A stretch of 64,000 nucleotides of DNA from Nitrosarchaeum sp. (GTDB lineage: Archaea; Thermoproteota; Nitrososphaeria; Nitrososphaerales; Nitrosopumilaceae), in the NCBI GenBank assembly GCA_021414105.1, contig JAIOPB010000017.1:1-64000 (forward strand), written 5' to 3'. Positions 53,171 to 62,193 of this stretch are shown here, in pieces. The position numbers and the translations under genes are program-made. Positions within the stretch are counted from its first letter, which is position 1. Each line of letters begins with the position of its first letter. Under the pieces are notes generated by a model. It ran no database searches, was not told where the DNA came from, and saw only the letters and a list, made by a program, of their open reading frames with translations.

Positions 53171-53614
53171 TTACGTTAGTCTAAAATCTTCTTTAGTGGT
53201 ATTTAGAACCACATGTGTGATGGTATTTTCTATATTTGGAATTGTTGCCAATCCTTTTACAAATTCACTTAATTCATTACGTGATTTGAATTTTGCAATG
53301 ATTAGTGTATCTGTATTTCCTGTAATGTCGTAAACCCCACATACATTTTCTATCTTTGATATTTCTACTTCCATGTCTATGATTTTGTCTTTTTTTGCAA
53401 TGATCTCAATTATTGCAGTCAGATTATAGCCTAATTTTTCATGGTCTATTAGTGCAGTGTATCCTTTGATTATTTTTTCTCTTTCTAATTTTTTTATTCT
53501 TGATAATACCGTGACTGTTGATATTCCAAGCTTTAATGCAAGTTGTCTTGCAGATAATCTGGCATCGACCATTAAATTTTTAAGAATTCTTTCATCTGTT
53601 TTATCTAAATCCAT
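53171..53614 (-). CDS. Lrp/AsnC-family transcriptional regulator
   Basis: 147 residues. The N-terminal winged HTH (MDLDKTDERILKNLMVDARL, then LALKLGISTVTVLSRIKKLE) and a C-terminal RAM domain (AIIEIIAKKDKIIDMEVEIS onward) are complete. It would bind amino acids and form octamers on DNA. It is immediately upstream of the J-protein gene on the same strand (5 bp), so the two share a transcript. Confidence 0.92.
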   Translation of the reverse strand: MDLDKTDERILKNLMVDARLSARQLALKLGISTVTVLSRIKKLEREKIIKGYTALIDHEKLGYNLTAIIEIIAKKDKIIDMEVEISKIENVCGVYDITGNTDTLIIAKFKSRNELSEFVKGLATIPNIENTITHVVLNTTKEDFRLT

Positions 53615-53735
53615 ATGTCTTGTATAATCTGAAAATGCATTTAAATTTTAGGTGATTTCTTAAATATGTGTTTAATTTTATTTAATTTTGATGATTTTTA
53701 CGTGATTTACATCAATTCAAACTTAAAACAAACGA

Positions 53736-53978
53736 TTGACAAAACCTGTTGTGGAGCAAATCAAAGAACTTGTTTTAAAAGGCAAAATACTTCTGGAATC
53801 TGGTAGCCTTGAAGAGGCACTGGGTTATTTTGAGCAAGCATTATTGTTGAATCAAAGCGACCCTGAACTGTGGAATTTCAAGGCTGTAACACTGCGCAGT
53901 TTAGGCAGGTATGAGGAAGCCTTGGAGTGCTTTAACAAGTCCTTGGAGATTGACCCAAGAGATAAGTACGCATCATAA
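53736..53978 (+). CDS. Small TPR protein (80 aa)
   Basis: From TTG 53736. Two tetratricopeptide repeats (ILLESGSLEEALGYFEQALL and AVTLRSLGRYEEALECFNKS) make up nearly the whole protein. It is divergent from the Lrp gene. A second TPR gene lies on the other side of tfb. Likely a protein-interaction adaptor. The partner is unknown. Confidence 0.75.
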   Translation: MTKPVVEQIKELVLKGKILLESGSLEEALGYFEQALLLNQSDPELWNFKAVTLRSLGRYEEALECFNKSLEIDPRDKYAS

Positions 53979-54121
53979 AATCATATTTTTATCTGTAATT
54001 TCTTATTTTGATTATTTTTTGCTACAAGTGGGGCCTGGCTACCATATCTACGAACAAATCCAATTAAGTATTGCCAGATTTCATACTAGTTATTATAATG
54101 TGACACATCAGTGATACTGTA

Positions 54122-55039
54122 ATGGTCTTACAATCCCTTAATGCTGATAATTGTCCTCGTTGTGCAAAAAATTCGCTATTAACTGATGATGTTACTGGAG
54201 AAAGATTTTGCGGAAAATGCGGATATGTTATTTCTGAGAAATCCCAAGAATCTGGACCTGAATGGAGATCTTTTACACAAGATGAACATGGCAATAAAGC
54301 AAGAGCAGGGGCACCAACCTCATTGACTATGCATGACATGGGATTATCCACAATCATTAATCCTATGAATAAAGACGCATCTGGCAAACCCCTTACTGCA
54401 TCAATGAAAAGTACAATTGAAAGATTGAGAACTTGGGATAGTAGAAGTCAAGTTCATGAATCTGTTGATAGAAATCTTAGACAGGCATTAAGTGAATTAA
54501 ACAGACTAAAAGACAAACTTGCACTTTCTGATGCTGTAATTGAAAAGGCAGCTTACATTTACAGAAAAGCTATTGAGAAAAAATTAGTACGTGGAAGATC
54601 CATATCTGCAATGATTGCATCAGCACTTTATGCTGCATGCAGAGATACAGAAACACCACGAACTCTCAACGATGTAGGCGAAGCTGCAAATCTAAAGAAA
54701 AAAGACATTGCCCGATGTTATAGATTGTTACATAGAGAACTAGACCTAAAGATGCCTGTAGTTGATCCAATTCAATGTGTTGCCCGTATTGCAAGTAGGA
54801 TTGGAATTACAGAAAAGACAAAACGTTATGCAGCCAAAGTTCTAAAAATCTCTCAAGAACATGAAGAATCTGCTGGAAAAGACCCAATGGGACTGGCAGC
54901 AGCTGCACTATATCTTGCATGTGTTAAAAATGGTGAAGATATAACTCAGCGCGATATTGCCGAAGCTGCAAGTGTGACTGAAGTTACCATCAGAAATAGG
55001 TACAAAGGTCTAAAATTAGATCAAAACATGGACCTATAA
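54122..55039 (+). CDS. tfb: Transcription initiation factor IIB (TFB)
   Basis: 305 residues. The N-terminal zinc ribbon has Cys11, Cys14, Cys30 and Cys33. The B-reader/linker region includes EWRSFTQDE. Two cyclin repeats (about 105-200 and 205-300) bind TBP and the BRE. It recruits RNA polymerase to TATA promoters. Archaea of this group often carry several TFBs. A TATA-like TTATTATAATG precedes the start by about 30 bp. Confidence 0.95.
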   Translation: MVLQSLNADNCPRCAKNSLLTDDVTGERFCGKCGYVISEKSQESGPEWRSFTQDEHGNKARAGAPTSLTMHDMGLSTIINPMNKDASGKPLTASMKSTIERLRTWDSRSQVHESVDRNLRQALSELNRLKDKLALSDAVIEKAAYIYRKAIEKKLVRGRSISAMIASALYAACRDTETPRTLNDVGEAANLKKKDIARCYRLLHRELDLKMPVVDPIQCVARIASRIGITEKTKRYAAKVLKISQEHEESAGKDPMGLAAAALYLACVKNGEDITQRDIAEAASVTEVTIRNRYKGLKLDQNMDL

Positions 55040-55109
55040 AATAATCTTATTTTCTCATAGCTAACCAATTGTGAATCTATATTATTGATAAAATATTATC
55101 AAAGACATA

Positions 55110-55604
55110 TTGAATAAAGTAGATACAATGTTATCACAAGCTTATGATCTTTGTGAAGATGGTAATTTTTCAGATGCACTGAAACTATATGATTTAGCAT
55201 TAAAACAAGAGCCTGGAAACATTAATGCACTAATAGACAAAGGTGTAACGCTGCAAAATTTGGGTAGGATAAAACAAGCTATAAAATATTATGATAAAGC
55301 ACTCTGCATTGATCCAAAAAATATCAATGCACTAGTGAATAAAGGTGCATCATTGCACACAATTGAAAAATACAAAGATGCAATCTATTGTTATGATTTA
55401 GCCCTTAAAGTTGATAAAAAATGTGCGATGGCACTAGCTTACAAAGGACTATCCCTAGGTGAGCTGGGAAATCTTGCAGATGCGTTAAAACATTTTAAAA
55501 AAGCATTGTCTATTGATCATGATTATGACCTTGCCAATCTTAGCAAAGAGATGGCTAAAGAATTGTTAAAGTCTATACAAAAACAAAAATCTAAAACACA
55601 GTAA
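55110..55604 (+). CDS. TPR-repeat protein (164 aa)
   Basis: About four tetratricopeptide repeats: AYDLCEDGNFSDALKLYDLA, VTLQNLGRIKQAIKYYDKAL, ASLHTIEKYKDAIYCYDLAL and LSLGELGNLADALKHFKKAL. The C-terminus is Lys-rich. Start TTG 55110; ATG 55128 is the alternative. It overlaps the convergent C2H2 zinc-finger gene by 14 bp. Scaffold role inferred. Confidence 0.82.
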   Translation: MNKVDTMLSQAYDLCEDGNFSDALKLYDLALKQEPGNINALIDKGVTLQNLGRIKQAIKYYDKALCIDPKNINALVNKGASLHTIEKYKDAIYCYDLALKVDKKCAMALAYKGLSLGELGNLADALKHFKKALSIDHDYDLANLSKEMAKELLKSIQKQKSKTQ

Positions 55605-55764
55605 CATCGCCTGGTGCTGGTTCGCGCTTTGTGTTTTTTTCATGTGATTCAAAAAATTCTTTATGTTCTGTATTCTGATGCTCTCTGAGTTTATCTATAT
55701 TTTCAAATCCCACATGACACAAGTAACACTTTGGTCTATGTTCATCCACAAGTGGCAGCACCAT
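55591..55764 (-). CDS. C2H2 zinc-finger protein (57 aa)
   Basis: ATG 55764 to TAG 55591. One classic finger, Cys13-x2-Cys16-x12-His29-x4-His34 (CYLCHVGFENIDKLREHQ and NTEH), followed by a polar tail. C2H2 fingers are uncommon but present as tiny proteins in archaea. It overlaps the 3' end of the TPR gene by 14 bp and is divergent from mqnE. DNA or RNA binding is inferred. Confidence 0.7.
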   Translation of the reverse strand: MVLPLVDEHRPKCYLCHVGFENIDKLREHQNTEHKEFFESHEKNTKREPAPGDVTVF

Positions 55765-55831
55765 AACGTTAGTATCTTGTTTGCCTACTTATTTCTTGAG
55801 ACTGACAGTTAAGGAATATATCCTTTAATGA

Positions 55832-56941
55832 TTGACTCGTTCTGTGTTAGAACAACTAGTAGGTGAATCTAAGGCATTAGATCGAGCAATTGCTGGAGAA
55901 GAACTATCGTATAATGATGGTCTGGAATTGATGAATTATGATAATTTACATATGTTAAGTGCAGTTGCCGATAATGCTAGAAAGAAGCTAGTTGGCGATA
56001 CAGTAACTTTTGCTGCATCTTATTACATGAATTACACCAATGTCTGTGCTGCAAGCTGTCAGATGTGTGCATTTTATAGAAAAGATGGTGCTGAAGATGC
56101 ATACACTCTCACCCCAGAGCAAATCGAACAACGTGTTGCTATTGCAAAAAATATGGGCGCAACCGAAGTTCACATTGTAGGCGGATTTCATCCAAAACTT
56201 CCTCTTGAATATTACGAAGACATGATGAGAATCATAAAGAAAAATCACCCACAATTAAAAATTAAGGCACTTACTGCAGCTGAAATTTTCTACCTATCTA
56301 AATTAACAAAAAATTCTATCAAGGAGATTCTCTCTCGTCTTAAAGACGCGGGTCTTGATTCGATGCCTGGCGGAGGAGCTGAATTGTTCCATCCTGAAAT
56401 AAGGGGAAAAATTGTCAGGGGAAAATGCTCTGGTCAAGAATGGCTAGATACAATTGAGCAAGCTCACAATCTTGGAATCAAAAGTAATGTGACAATGCTG
56501 TACGGTCATATTGAAAAACCATCTCATATCATTGATCATCTGATAAAAATTCGTGAATTGCAAAAAAAGACTAATGGCTTTATCACATTAATTCCTCTTA
56601 AATTCAGTCTTGATAATACTGAGCTTGAGCAAGAACATCTAGTAAATAATGAATGCTCGTCTGTCTATGATTTGAAAATTATTGCATTATCTAGGTTAAT
56701 GCTTGCAAATGTGTTGAATAACATTTCTGTTTATTGGGTTGCGTATGGTAAAAAACTTGCACAAGTTGCATTATCTAATGGTGGCAATGACTTGGTCGGA
56801 ACCGCATTCTCTGAAGAAATTTACCGTGCTGCTGGAAAACCCACTGCTTCGTCTGTAGAAGAGTTAGCTACCATGGTAAAAGAAATCGGACGTCAACCAG
56901 CGCAACGTGATACTTTTTTTAATATCATCAAGAGATTCTAA
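55832..56941 (+). CDS. mqnE: Radical SAM aminofutalosine synthase-like protein (MqnE)
   Basis: 369 residues. The 4Fe-4S/SAM cluster ligands are Cys72-x3-Cys76-x2-Cys79 in NYTNVCAASCQMCAF. EVHIVGGFHPKLPLEYY, KALTAAEI, DSMPGGGAELF and NVTMLYGHIE are closer to MqnE than to MqnC or the F420 enzyme CofH. MqnE couples chorismate-derived enolpyruvylbenzoate with SAM to make aminofutalosine in the menaquinone pathway. MqnD-like protein lies 2 kb away. CofH is the main alternative. Confidence 0.8.
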   Translation: MTRSVLEQLVGESKALDRAIAGEELSYNDGLELMNYDNLHMLSAVADNARKKLVGDTVTFAASYYMNYTNVCAASCQMCAFYRKDGAEDAYTLTPEQIEQRVAIAKNMGATEVHIVGGFHPKLPLEYYEDMMRIIKKNHPQLKIKALTAAEIFYLSKLTKNSIKEILSRLKDAGLDSMPGGGAELFHPEIRGKIVRGKCSGQEWLDTIEQAHNLGIKSNVTMLYGHIEKPSHIIDHLIKIRELQKKTNGFITLIPLKFSLDNTELEQEHLVNNECSSVYDLKIIALSRLMLANVLNNISVYWVAYGKKLAQVALSNGGNDLVGTAFSEEIYRAAGKPTASSVEELATMVKEIGRQPAQRDTFFNIIKRF

Positions 56942-56943
56942 AT

Positions 56944-57255
56944 TTACTTTTTACTCAGGTGTTTTTTTATCGATTCTAATTTTTCTTCCATTTTTGCTTG
57001 CTTGTCTTTTCTAGAGTCTATTTTTAAAATCACTTCTACTCTATTTACTCCTAGATTATGGACTACTTCCATGATTGTTTTTGCAGCTTCGTAAATTTTA
57101 TCGATATTTTCTGACTCTAAAATTGTTCCCATGGAATTTAGCTCGTATCTAATTTCCTTGATGTTTTGTATGGCTTCTATTCCTTTTGCAATGTAAAAAC
57201 TAACACTTGTATCATTTGTCCCAATTGGATAGATGCTGATTTCTGCGTGAATCAA
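56944..57255 (-). CDS. MTH1187/YkoF-type thiamine-binding protein
   Basis: 103 residues, full length for MTH1187. The ferredoxin-like fold is visible in MIHAEISIYPIGTNDTSV, YELNSMGTILESENIDKI and NRVEVILKIDSRKD. Relatives bind thiamine or hydroxymethylpyrimidine and often accompany thiamine genes. Convergent with mqnE (2 bp gap). Confidence 0.82.
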   Translation of the reverse strand: MIHAEISIYPIGTNDTSVSFYIAKGIEAIQNIKEIRYELNSMGTILESENIDKIYEAAKTIMEVVHNLGVNRVEVILKIDSRKDKQAKMEEKLESIKKHLSKK

Positions 57256-57296
57256 TACTGGTTAATCATTAATTTTGGAATTAAAATGTTTGAAGT

Positions 57297-57575
57297 TTAC
57301 GTAATTGGCTTTTTTTCTTCTTTTTCTGGGCTGCCTTTTCTTTTCCTTCTAGCACCAAAACTAATCAAAATCAACATAAATCCAACTCCGATTAAAATTC
57401 CTGCAAAAGCAGTCATATCTTGATTTTCTTGTTGTTTTGTCATCAAATCTATAATTTCCTCCTCAGTCATTCCTGATTGACCTGCAGGCATTGCGGCATT
57501 GAGATTAATCATAATAATTGTGCCAACTACTACCATTGCAATTCCGCCTGCAAGTATTTTTTTATCTACTAGCAT
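57297..57575 (-). CDS. Two-span membrane protein, hypothetical
   Basis: 92 residues. Helix 1 at about 8-26 (LAGGIAMVVVGTIIMINL) and helix 2 at about 55-74 (TAFAGILIGVGFMLILISFG), separated by an acidic loop (TEEEIIDLMTKQQENQ). The tail is Lys-rich. Function is unknown. Confidence 0.65.
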   Translation of the reverse strand: MLVDKKILAGGIAMVVVGTIIMINLNAAMPAGQSGMTEEEIIDLMTKQQENQDMTAFAGILIGVGFMLILISFGARRKRKGSPEKEEKKPIT

Positions 57576-57635
57576 TTTTTTCTCATTAAAATTTGAACTT
57601 CATCATATATTAGGTAATACGTACATGAATAGAAA

Positions 57636-57827
57636 TTATAATTTATTTTCTTCAACTATTTTTTCTATTGTTTTGATGCATCCATGACACATCATTGATT
57701 TATCTGACATGTTGCGTATTGTCTCATTATTTTGAAATTCTGAATCATATGTTATTCCTATTACTATTTTATTCCACCACACCTCATAGTCTTCTTTCTT
57801 TTTTCCACAAACAAAACAATTTATCAT
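57636..57827 (-). CDS. Small zinc-binding protein (63 aa)
   Basis: CFVC at residue 4 and CHGC near residue 47 form a distant C4 site. Between them is a Trp/Tyr-rich beta region (EVWWNKIVIGITYDSE). The gene begins 1 bp after the stop of the 57829 gene, so the pair is co-transcribed. Unrecognised. Confidence 0.65.
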   Translation of the reverse strand: MINCFVCGKKKEDYEVWWNKIVIGITYDSEFQNNETIRNMSDKSMMCHGCIKTIEKIVEENKL

Positions 57828-57828
57828 T

Positions 57829-58104
57829 CTAATCTATACGACGCACCTTTGATGATGCTTTTAATGTCTCACCAAAAGAATATGGCGGCTTTGGAATCAC
57901 AGGTAATATTGAAACATTGTCTCCTATCATTTTTCGTATTTCTTCATCATATACTGATAATGTTTTACACTTTGGGCAAAACCAACCCCGACCTTTTATG
58001 AAACTACAGCATTCAATTATTATGTTAAATCCACATGCAGGACATTTGCTTGGCTCTTTCTGAACATATTTCACAAATTCAAAAACTATGCGCTCTACAC
58101 TCAT
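57829..58104 (-). CDS. Zinc-ribbon protein (91 aa)
   Basis: CPAC near residue 21 and CPKC near residue 43 (with an intervening CC) make a C4 zinc ribbon. A Pro-rich tail (LPVIPKPPYSFGE) follows. It opens a two-gene operon with the 63-residue protein. Function is unknown. Confidence 0.65.
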   Translation of the reverse strand: MSVERIVFEFVKYVQKEPSKCPACGFNIIIECCSFIKGRGWFCPKCKTLSVYDEEIRKMIGDNVSILPVIPKPPYSFGETLKASSKVRRID

Positions 58105-58158
58105 GATACTGGATCAAAACCACTGATTTTTTAAATTATGTGTTGATTTGCTTCAAAC

Positions 58159-58533
58159 GTGCGAGTCATGAATAGTCACTATCCTCCAGAAGGCTTTATC
58201 AGGCGTGCAAAACCCATTATTCTAATTGACTTTACTATGAAAGCATTATACAAAAAGGAAACACTAAAGGATCCAGAATCTGAAAATAACACATATTCAA
58301 ATTTTACATTAAGGCGTGATACAGAGTTTTGCTGTGAAAAATTCAAAAACTATTGTAAAAAATTTACAGTCTGGAGCTATGAATATGGTAAATTTTCAAT
58401 AGTGGACCAAATCACATACGAGGGACATTCAGTACAATCTATTGATTTTTGCCCTTTTTGCGGGGAAAAAATAGATTATGAAGATGAAAATGCTCCACAG
58501 AAAATAAAGAAAAAGAAAATTAAATCACTCTAA
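58159..58533 (+). CDS. 124-residue hypothetical protein with zinc-site cysteines
   Basis: GTG 58159 was chosen because a TTTAAATTA box (58129-58138) lies 25 bp upstream; ATG 58168 is the alternative. A Cys pair CC near 58, a Cys near 66 and CPFC near 98 probably form a zinc site. The C-terminus is Lys-rich (KIKKKKIKSL). Divergent from the zinc-ribbon operon. Function is unknown. Confidence 0.6.
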   Translation: MRVMNSHYPPEGFIRRAKPIILIDFTMKALYKKETLKDPESENNTYSNFTLRRDTEFCCEKFKNYCKKFTVWSYEYGKFSIVDQITYEGHSVQSIDFCPFCGEKIDYEDENAPQKIKKKKIKSL

Positions 58534-58554
58534 GTGTTAGCAAATATTGTAAAA

Positions 58555-58845
58555 CTAGAAACCTTCTGGAGGTTTTTGAACAAAGACATTACAAACAAGT
58601 GCATCTGTTTTGAGATCTCTGTATTGCACATTACATGACACAAACTTTCCTTTCAGTGCCATCTCCAGGTCTGTCTGCGTTGTTTCTTGATATTGGGGCT
58701 CATCAGGATTGTCAATTTTGGCAATTATTACGCGCTCTTTTCTAGCATATTCTTCTTTGTTGTCTTTGCGAAAATGCGTAACTAGAAGCTCAAATGTATT
58801 ATTTGACAGACAACCAATCACTGGTCCCCCTATTCCGTCTCCCAT
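58555..58845 (-). CDS. 96-residue hypothetical protein downstream of mqnD
   Basis: Beta-rich soluble protein (MGDGIGGPVIGCLSNNTFEL, then ERVIIAKIDNPDEPQYQETT and GKFVSCNVQYRDLK). Three Cys, no CxxC pair. It lies 27 bp downstream of mqnD in the same direction, so it may belong to the same transcript. No family is recognised. Confidence 0.6.
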   Translation of the reverse strand: MGDGIGGPVIGCLSNNTFELLVTHFRKDNKEEYARKERVIIAKIDNPDEPQYQETTQTDLEMALKGKFVSCNVQYRDLKTDALVCNVFVQKPPEGF

Positions 58846-58872
58846 TAAGTTGTAAACTTTTTTGCAATATAA

Positions 58873-59700
58873 TTACTTGATGGCTATGCTAAGTGTAAAT
58901 TCCGGTACCAAGTTTTTTTGTTTTGCCATTTCAAATAATCTTCTTATTGACTCTTCTCCTTTCTCTCCCATGTTTACAGTAATTTTATTGACATACATTT
59001 TTACAAATTTTTCAATCAACTCTCTTGGTTTTCCCCTGCTGTATTGCATTGCATAATCTATTGCATCATCTAGATTATTCAATCCATATTCTATTGATGC
59101 TTGCAAATATTGATCAAATTTATGAATTGTTTCCATTCCTAGACTAGTCTTCATAACATTGATTCCTAGTGGAACCGGTAGCCCATTTGTTTTTTCATCC
59201 CACCATTTACCAACATCTAAAATTTTGACATTTCCTTCTTGTTCATATGATAATTGAGTTTCATGAATGACTAATCCTGCATCTACTTTGCCGTTTCTTA
59301 CAGCTTCTGGAATATCGCTAAAATTCATTTCAACATAATCAAATTTGCCTATCATTAACTGAAGCAATAAAAACGCAGATGTCATTTTACCTGGTATTGC
59401 AATTTTGCATTTTTTAATCTCGTCAATTGTCATTTGTTTTTTTGCCGTAACAATTGGACCATACCCTATTCCAAAGCTTCCACCGCTTCTCAAAATAGTA
59501 TAACCTGGAATGTAAGCGCAAGCATGAACAGACACTGCTGTAACGTCCAGTTCTGGATTTGTTGCTTTTCTGTTTAGCTTTTCAATGTCTTCAATCACAT
59601 GATTCACAGTAAACTCTGAAGATGTTACTTTTCCTGTAAACATCCCATAAAACATGAATGCATCATCTGAATCTGGTGTATGCCCTACAGAAATTTCCAC
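58873..59700 (-). CDS. mqnD: MqnD-like 1,4-dihydroxy-6-naphthoate synthase
   Basis: 275 residues. The periplasmic-binding-protein fold of MqnD/MqnA is seen in MEISVGHTPDSDDAFMFYG, DVTAVSVHACAYIPGYTIL and GFGIGYGPIV-like segments (actual GGSFGIGYGPIVTAKK), with catalytic-region LVIHETQLSYEQEG. MqnD converts cyclic dehypoxanthinyl futalosine to 1,4-dihydroxy-6-naphthoate. Menaquinones are known quinones of this group of archaea. Together with MqnE it supports the futalosine route. Confidence 0.88.
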   Translation of the reverse strand: MEISVGHTPDSDDAFMFYGMFTGKVTSSEFTVNHVIEDIEKLNRKATNPELDVTAVSVHACAYIPGYTILRSGGSFGIGYGPIVTAKKQMTIDEIKKCKIAIPGKMTSAFLLLQLMIGKFDYVEMNFSDIPEAVRNGKVDAGLVIHETQLSYEQEGNVKILDVGKWWDEKTNGLPVPLGINVMKTSLGMETIHKFDQYLQASIEYGLNNLDDAIDYAMQYSRGKPRELIEKFVKMYVNKITVNMGEKGEESIRRLFEMAKQKNLVPEFTLSIAIK

Positions 59701-59887
59701 ATGTTACTTCTGAATATTCGTTATAAAAATCAAAACTAGACTATTTTTCTAATATGTGGTGATTTCTGCAAAAAAGTGATACCGTAATTTTCAAAGAAAA
59801 AATTCTCATAACAAGCAATGTAAGTGATAAAATGATCCATTGATCTTTCTCATAAGATTTAATAGCTGAATACTTAGGTTTGCGATT

Positions 59888-62080
59888 ATGGCAAAATTCA
59901 AGTCAACAGTTGAAGTACTAAAGATTATCAAAAATAAAGACAATATTCGTAACTTTAGTGTAATTGCTCATGTTGATCATGGTAAAACCACTATGAGTGA
60001 TAGTCTTTTGGCAAACTCTGGAATTATTGCCCCATCTGCTGCTGGAAAAGCACTGGCAATGGATTTTGATAAAGAAGAGCAGGCAAGAGGAATTACAATT
60101 TATCAAGCAAACGTAACATTACACTTTACACAAAAAGACAAAGAATATGTCATTAACATGATTGATACCCCTGGACACGTTGATTTTAGTGGAAGGGTAA
60201 TTCGAAGCCTTAGAGCAATTGACGGAGCAACTGTTGTCTGTGATGCAGTTGAAGGAATTATGACTCAGACAGAAACTGTAACAAGAATGGCACTAGAAGA
60301 AAGAGTCAGACCTGTTTTATTTATCAACAAAGTGGATAGACTAATCAAAGAACTCCGTTTAACTCCAGAACAAATGCAAGATACACTTGCAGGTGTAGTG
60401 TCCAGCTTTAATCAACTAGTTGATACTTATGCAGAACCAGAATACAAAGAAAAATGGAAAGTTTCAATACAAGATTCTAGTGTTACATTTGGCTCTGCTA
60501 AAGACAAGTGGGCATTTAACGTAGATATTATGAAAGAAAAAGGTATTACATTCAAAGATGTCATTGATGCATATAAAAATGAAAAAGTCGATGACCTAGT
60601 AGCAAGAGCTCCATTAGCTGACGCTGTATTGGGAATGGTAGTAAAACATGTTCCACCACCTGACGTTGCTCAGAAATATAGAATTCCTCAAATTTGGAAA
60701 GGAGATCTTGAATCTGATATAGGAAAAGCACTTTTGGCATGCAGTGATGATGGACCAACAATTATGATGGTCGTTAACATGGTGTTAGATCCTGCTGCTG
60801 GACCTGTTGCAATTGGCAGATTATTTTCTGGAACAATAAAAGATGGACAGACAGTTAACATTATAGATTCAAAACGGGAAGGCCGAGTCCAGTCTGTAAA
60901 CTTTTTCATGGGTAACCAAAGAGAACAAGTCGGTGAATTGGGTGCTGGAAACATTCCTGCATTATTGGGATTGACTGAAGCTCGAGCTGGTAATACAATT
61001 TCATCTGTCAAAGGAATTCCAATGTTTGAAGGAGTCAAATATGTTTCAGAACCTGTCGTTCAAATTGCAATAGAGCCAAAACATCCAAAAGACTTGCCTA
61101 AACTAGTTGAAGTTCTCAAACAACTAACAATTGAGGATCCTAATCTTGTAGTAAAAATCGACGAAGAAACAGGTGAAACACTTGTTGCCGGAATGGGTGT
61201 ACTACACCTTGATGTAGCAACTCATCGTATTCAAGACACTAAAATAGAAATTATCACATCTGAGCCACTTATCAATTATAGAGAAACTGTCAAAGGCAGC
61301 TGTGACCCAATAATGTCAAAATCACCAAATAGACACAATAAAATTTTCATGAAAGTAGAACCATTAGAGCCAGCTATTGCACACATGCTTCGAACTGGTG
61401 AAGTCAGTGATATGAAAGACAAAAAGGTAGTGGCTGATCTTCTCAAGGGTGCTGGTTGGGACACTGATACTGTTAAGAGAGTTATGAAATTAGATCCACG
61501 TGGAAATGTTATGATTAATGGAACAAAAGGTGTTCAGTTTATTCAAGAATCTACAGACTCTATTAATTCTGGATTTGAAGAAGTCATGAAAGAAGGTCCT
61601 TTATGTAAAGAGCAAATGAGGGATTGCAAATTTACTTTTACTCACTTTGTTCCTCACGAAGACACTGCACACAGAGGTCTGTCCCAATTGGGTCCTGCTT
61701 CTAGACGTGCATGTATGGGTGCATTACTAACAGCTGGAACTACAATACTAGAGCCAATGCTTGCAATTGAAGTCAGAGTTCCAACTGATTTGGTAGGAAA
61801 CGTTGCAACCGTACTATCTGGAAAACGTGGCAAAGTACTTGACATGGTACAAAAAGGAGCTTCCAGTATTATTGTTGGTGAAATTCCAGCATCTGAGACA
61901 TTTACACTTTCAGAAGCAATGAGAGGTCAGACAGCTGGACGTGCAACTTGGAATACTTCATTTAAGGCATGGACTGAGCTTCCAAAATCTATAGCTGCTA
62001 CTGCAATTGCAGAAATAAGAAAGAGAAAGGGTCTTGCACCACAACCACCTGGAATAGAAGAATATATCGACAGAGAGTAA
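59888..62080 (+). CDS. fusA: Translation elongation factor EF-2
   Basis: 730 residues, full archaeal length. The G domain has AHVDHGKTTMSDS (P-loop), RGITI switch I, DTPGHVDF (G3) and NKVD (G4). Domains II-V follow. The diphthamide loop near residue 597 reads EDTAHRGLSQLG, with the modifiable His kept. It translocates the ribosome along mRNA. The start is ATG 59888. Confidence 0.96.
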   Translation: MAKFKSTVEVLKIIKNKDNIRNFSVIAHVDHGKTTMSDSLLANSGIIAPSAAGKALAMDFDKEEQARGITIYQANVTLHFTQKDKEYVINMIDTPGHVDFSGRVIRSLRAIDGATVVCDAVEGIMTQTETVTRMALEERVRPVLFINKVDRLIKELRLTPEQMQDTLAGVVSSFNQLVDTYAEPEYKEKWKVSIQDSSVTFGSAKDKWAFNVDIMKEKGITFKDVIDAYKNEKVDDLVARAPLADAVLGMVVKHVPPPDVAQKYRIPQIWKGDLESDIGKALLACSDDGPTIMMVVNMVLDPAAGPVAIGRLFSGTIKDGQTVNIIDSKREGRVQSVNFFMGNQREQVGELGAGNIPALLGLTEARAGNTISSVKGIPMFEGVKYVSEPVVQIAIEPKHPKDLPKLVEVLKQLTIEDPNLVVKIDEETGETLVAGMGVLHLDVATHRIQDTKIEIITSEPLINYRETVKGSCDPIMSKSPNRHNKIFMKVEPLEPAIAHMLRTGEVSDMKDKKVVADLLKGAGWDTDTVKRVMKLDPRGNVMINGTKGVQFIQESTDSINSGFEEVMKEGPLCKEQMRDCKFTFTHFVPHEDTAHRGLSQLGPASRRACMGALLTAGTTILEPMLAIEVRVPTDLVGNVATVLSGKRGKVLDMVQKGASSIIVGEIPASETFTLSEAMRGQTAGRATWNTSFKAWTELPKSIAATAIAEIRKRKGLAPQPPGIEEYIDRE

Positions 62081-62193
62081 AAATGGTATCCCCCTCTTTG
62101 TAAGTTTGTGCTAGATTATTTGATTAACTAGATAGTTTGAAAAGTTATGATTTGTTGGATAATCGTTATAATGATATTATGAATTTATGATTT

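Noticed and set aside
53911-54114. 67-codon frame after the small TPR gene
   Set aside because: It overlaps the TPR gene in another frame and has no start or motif support.
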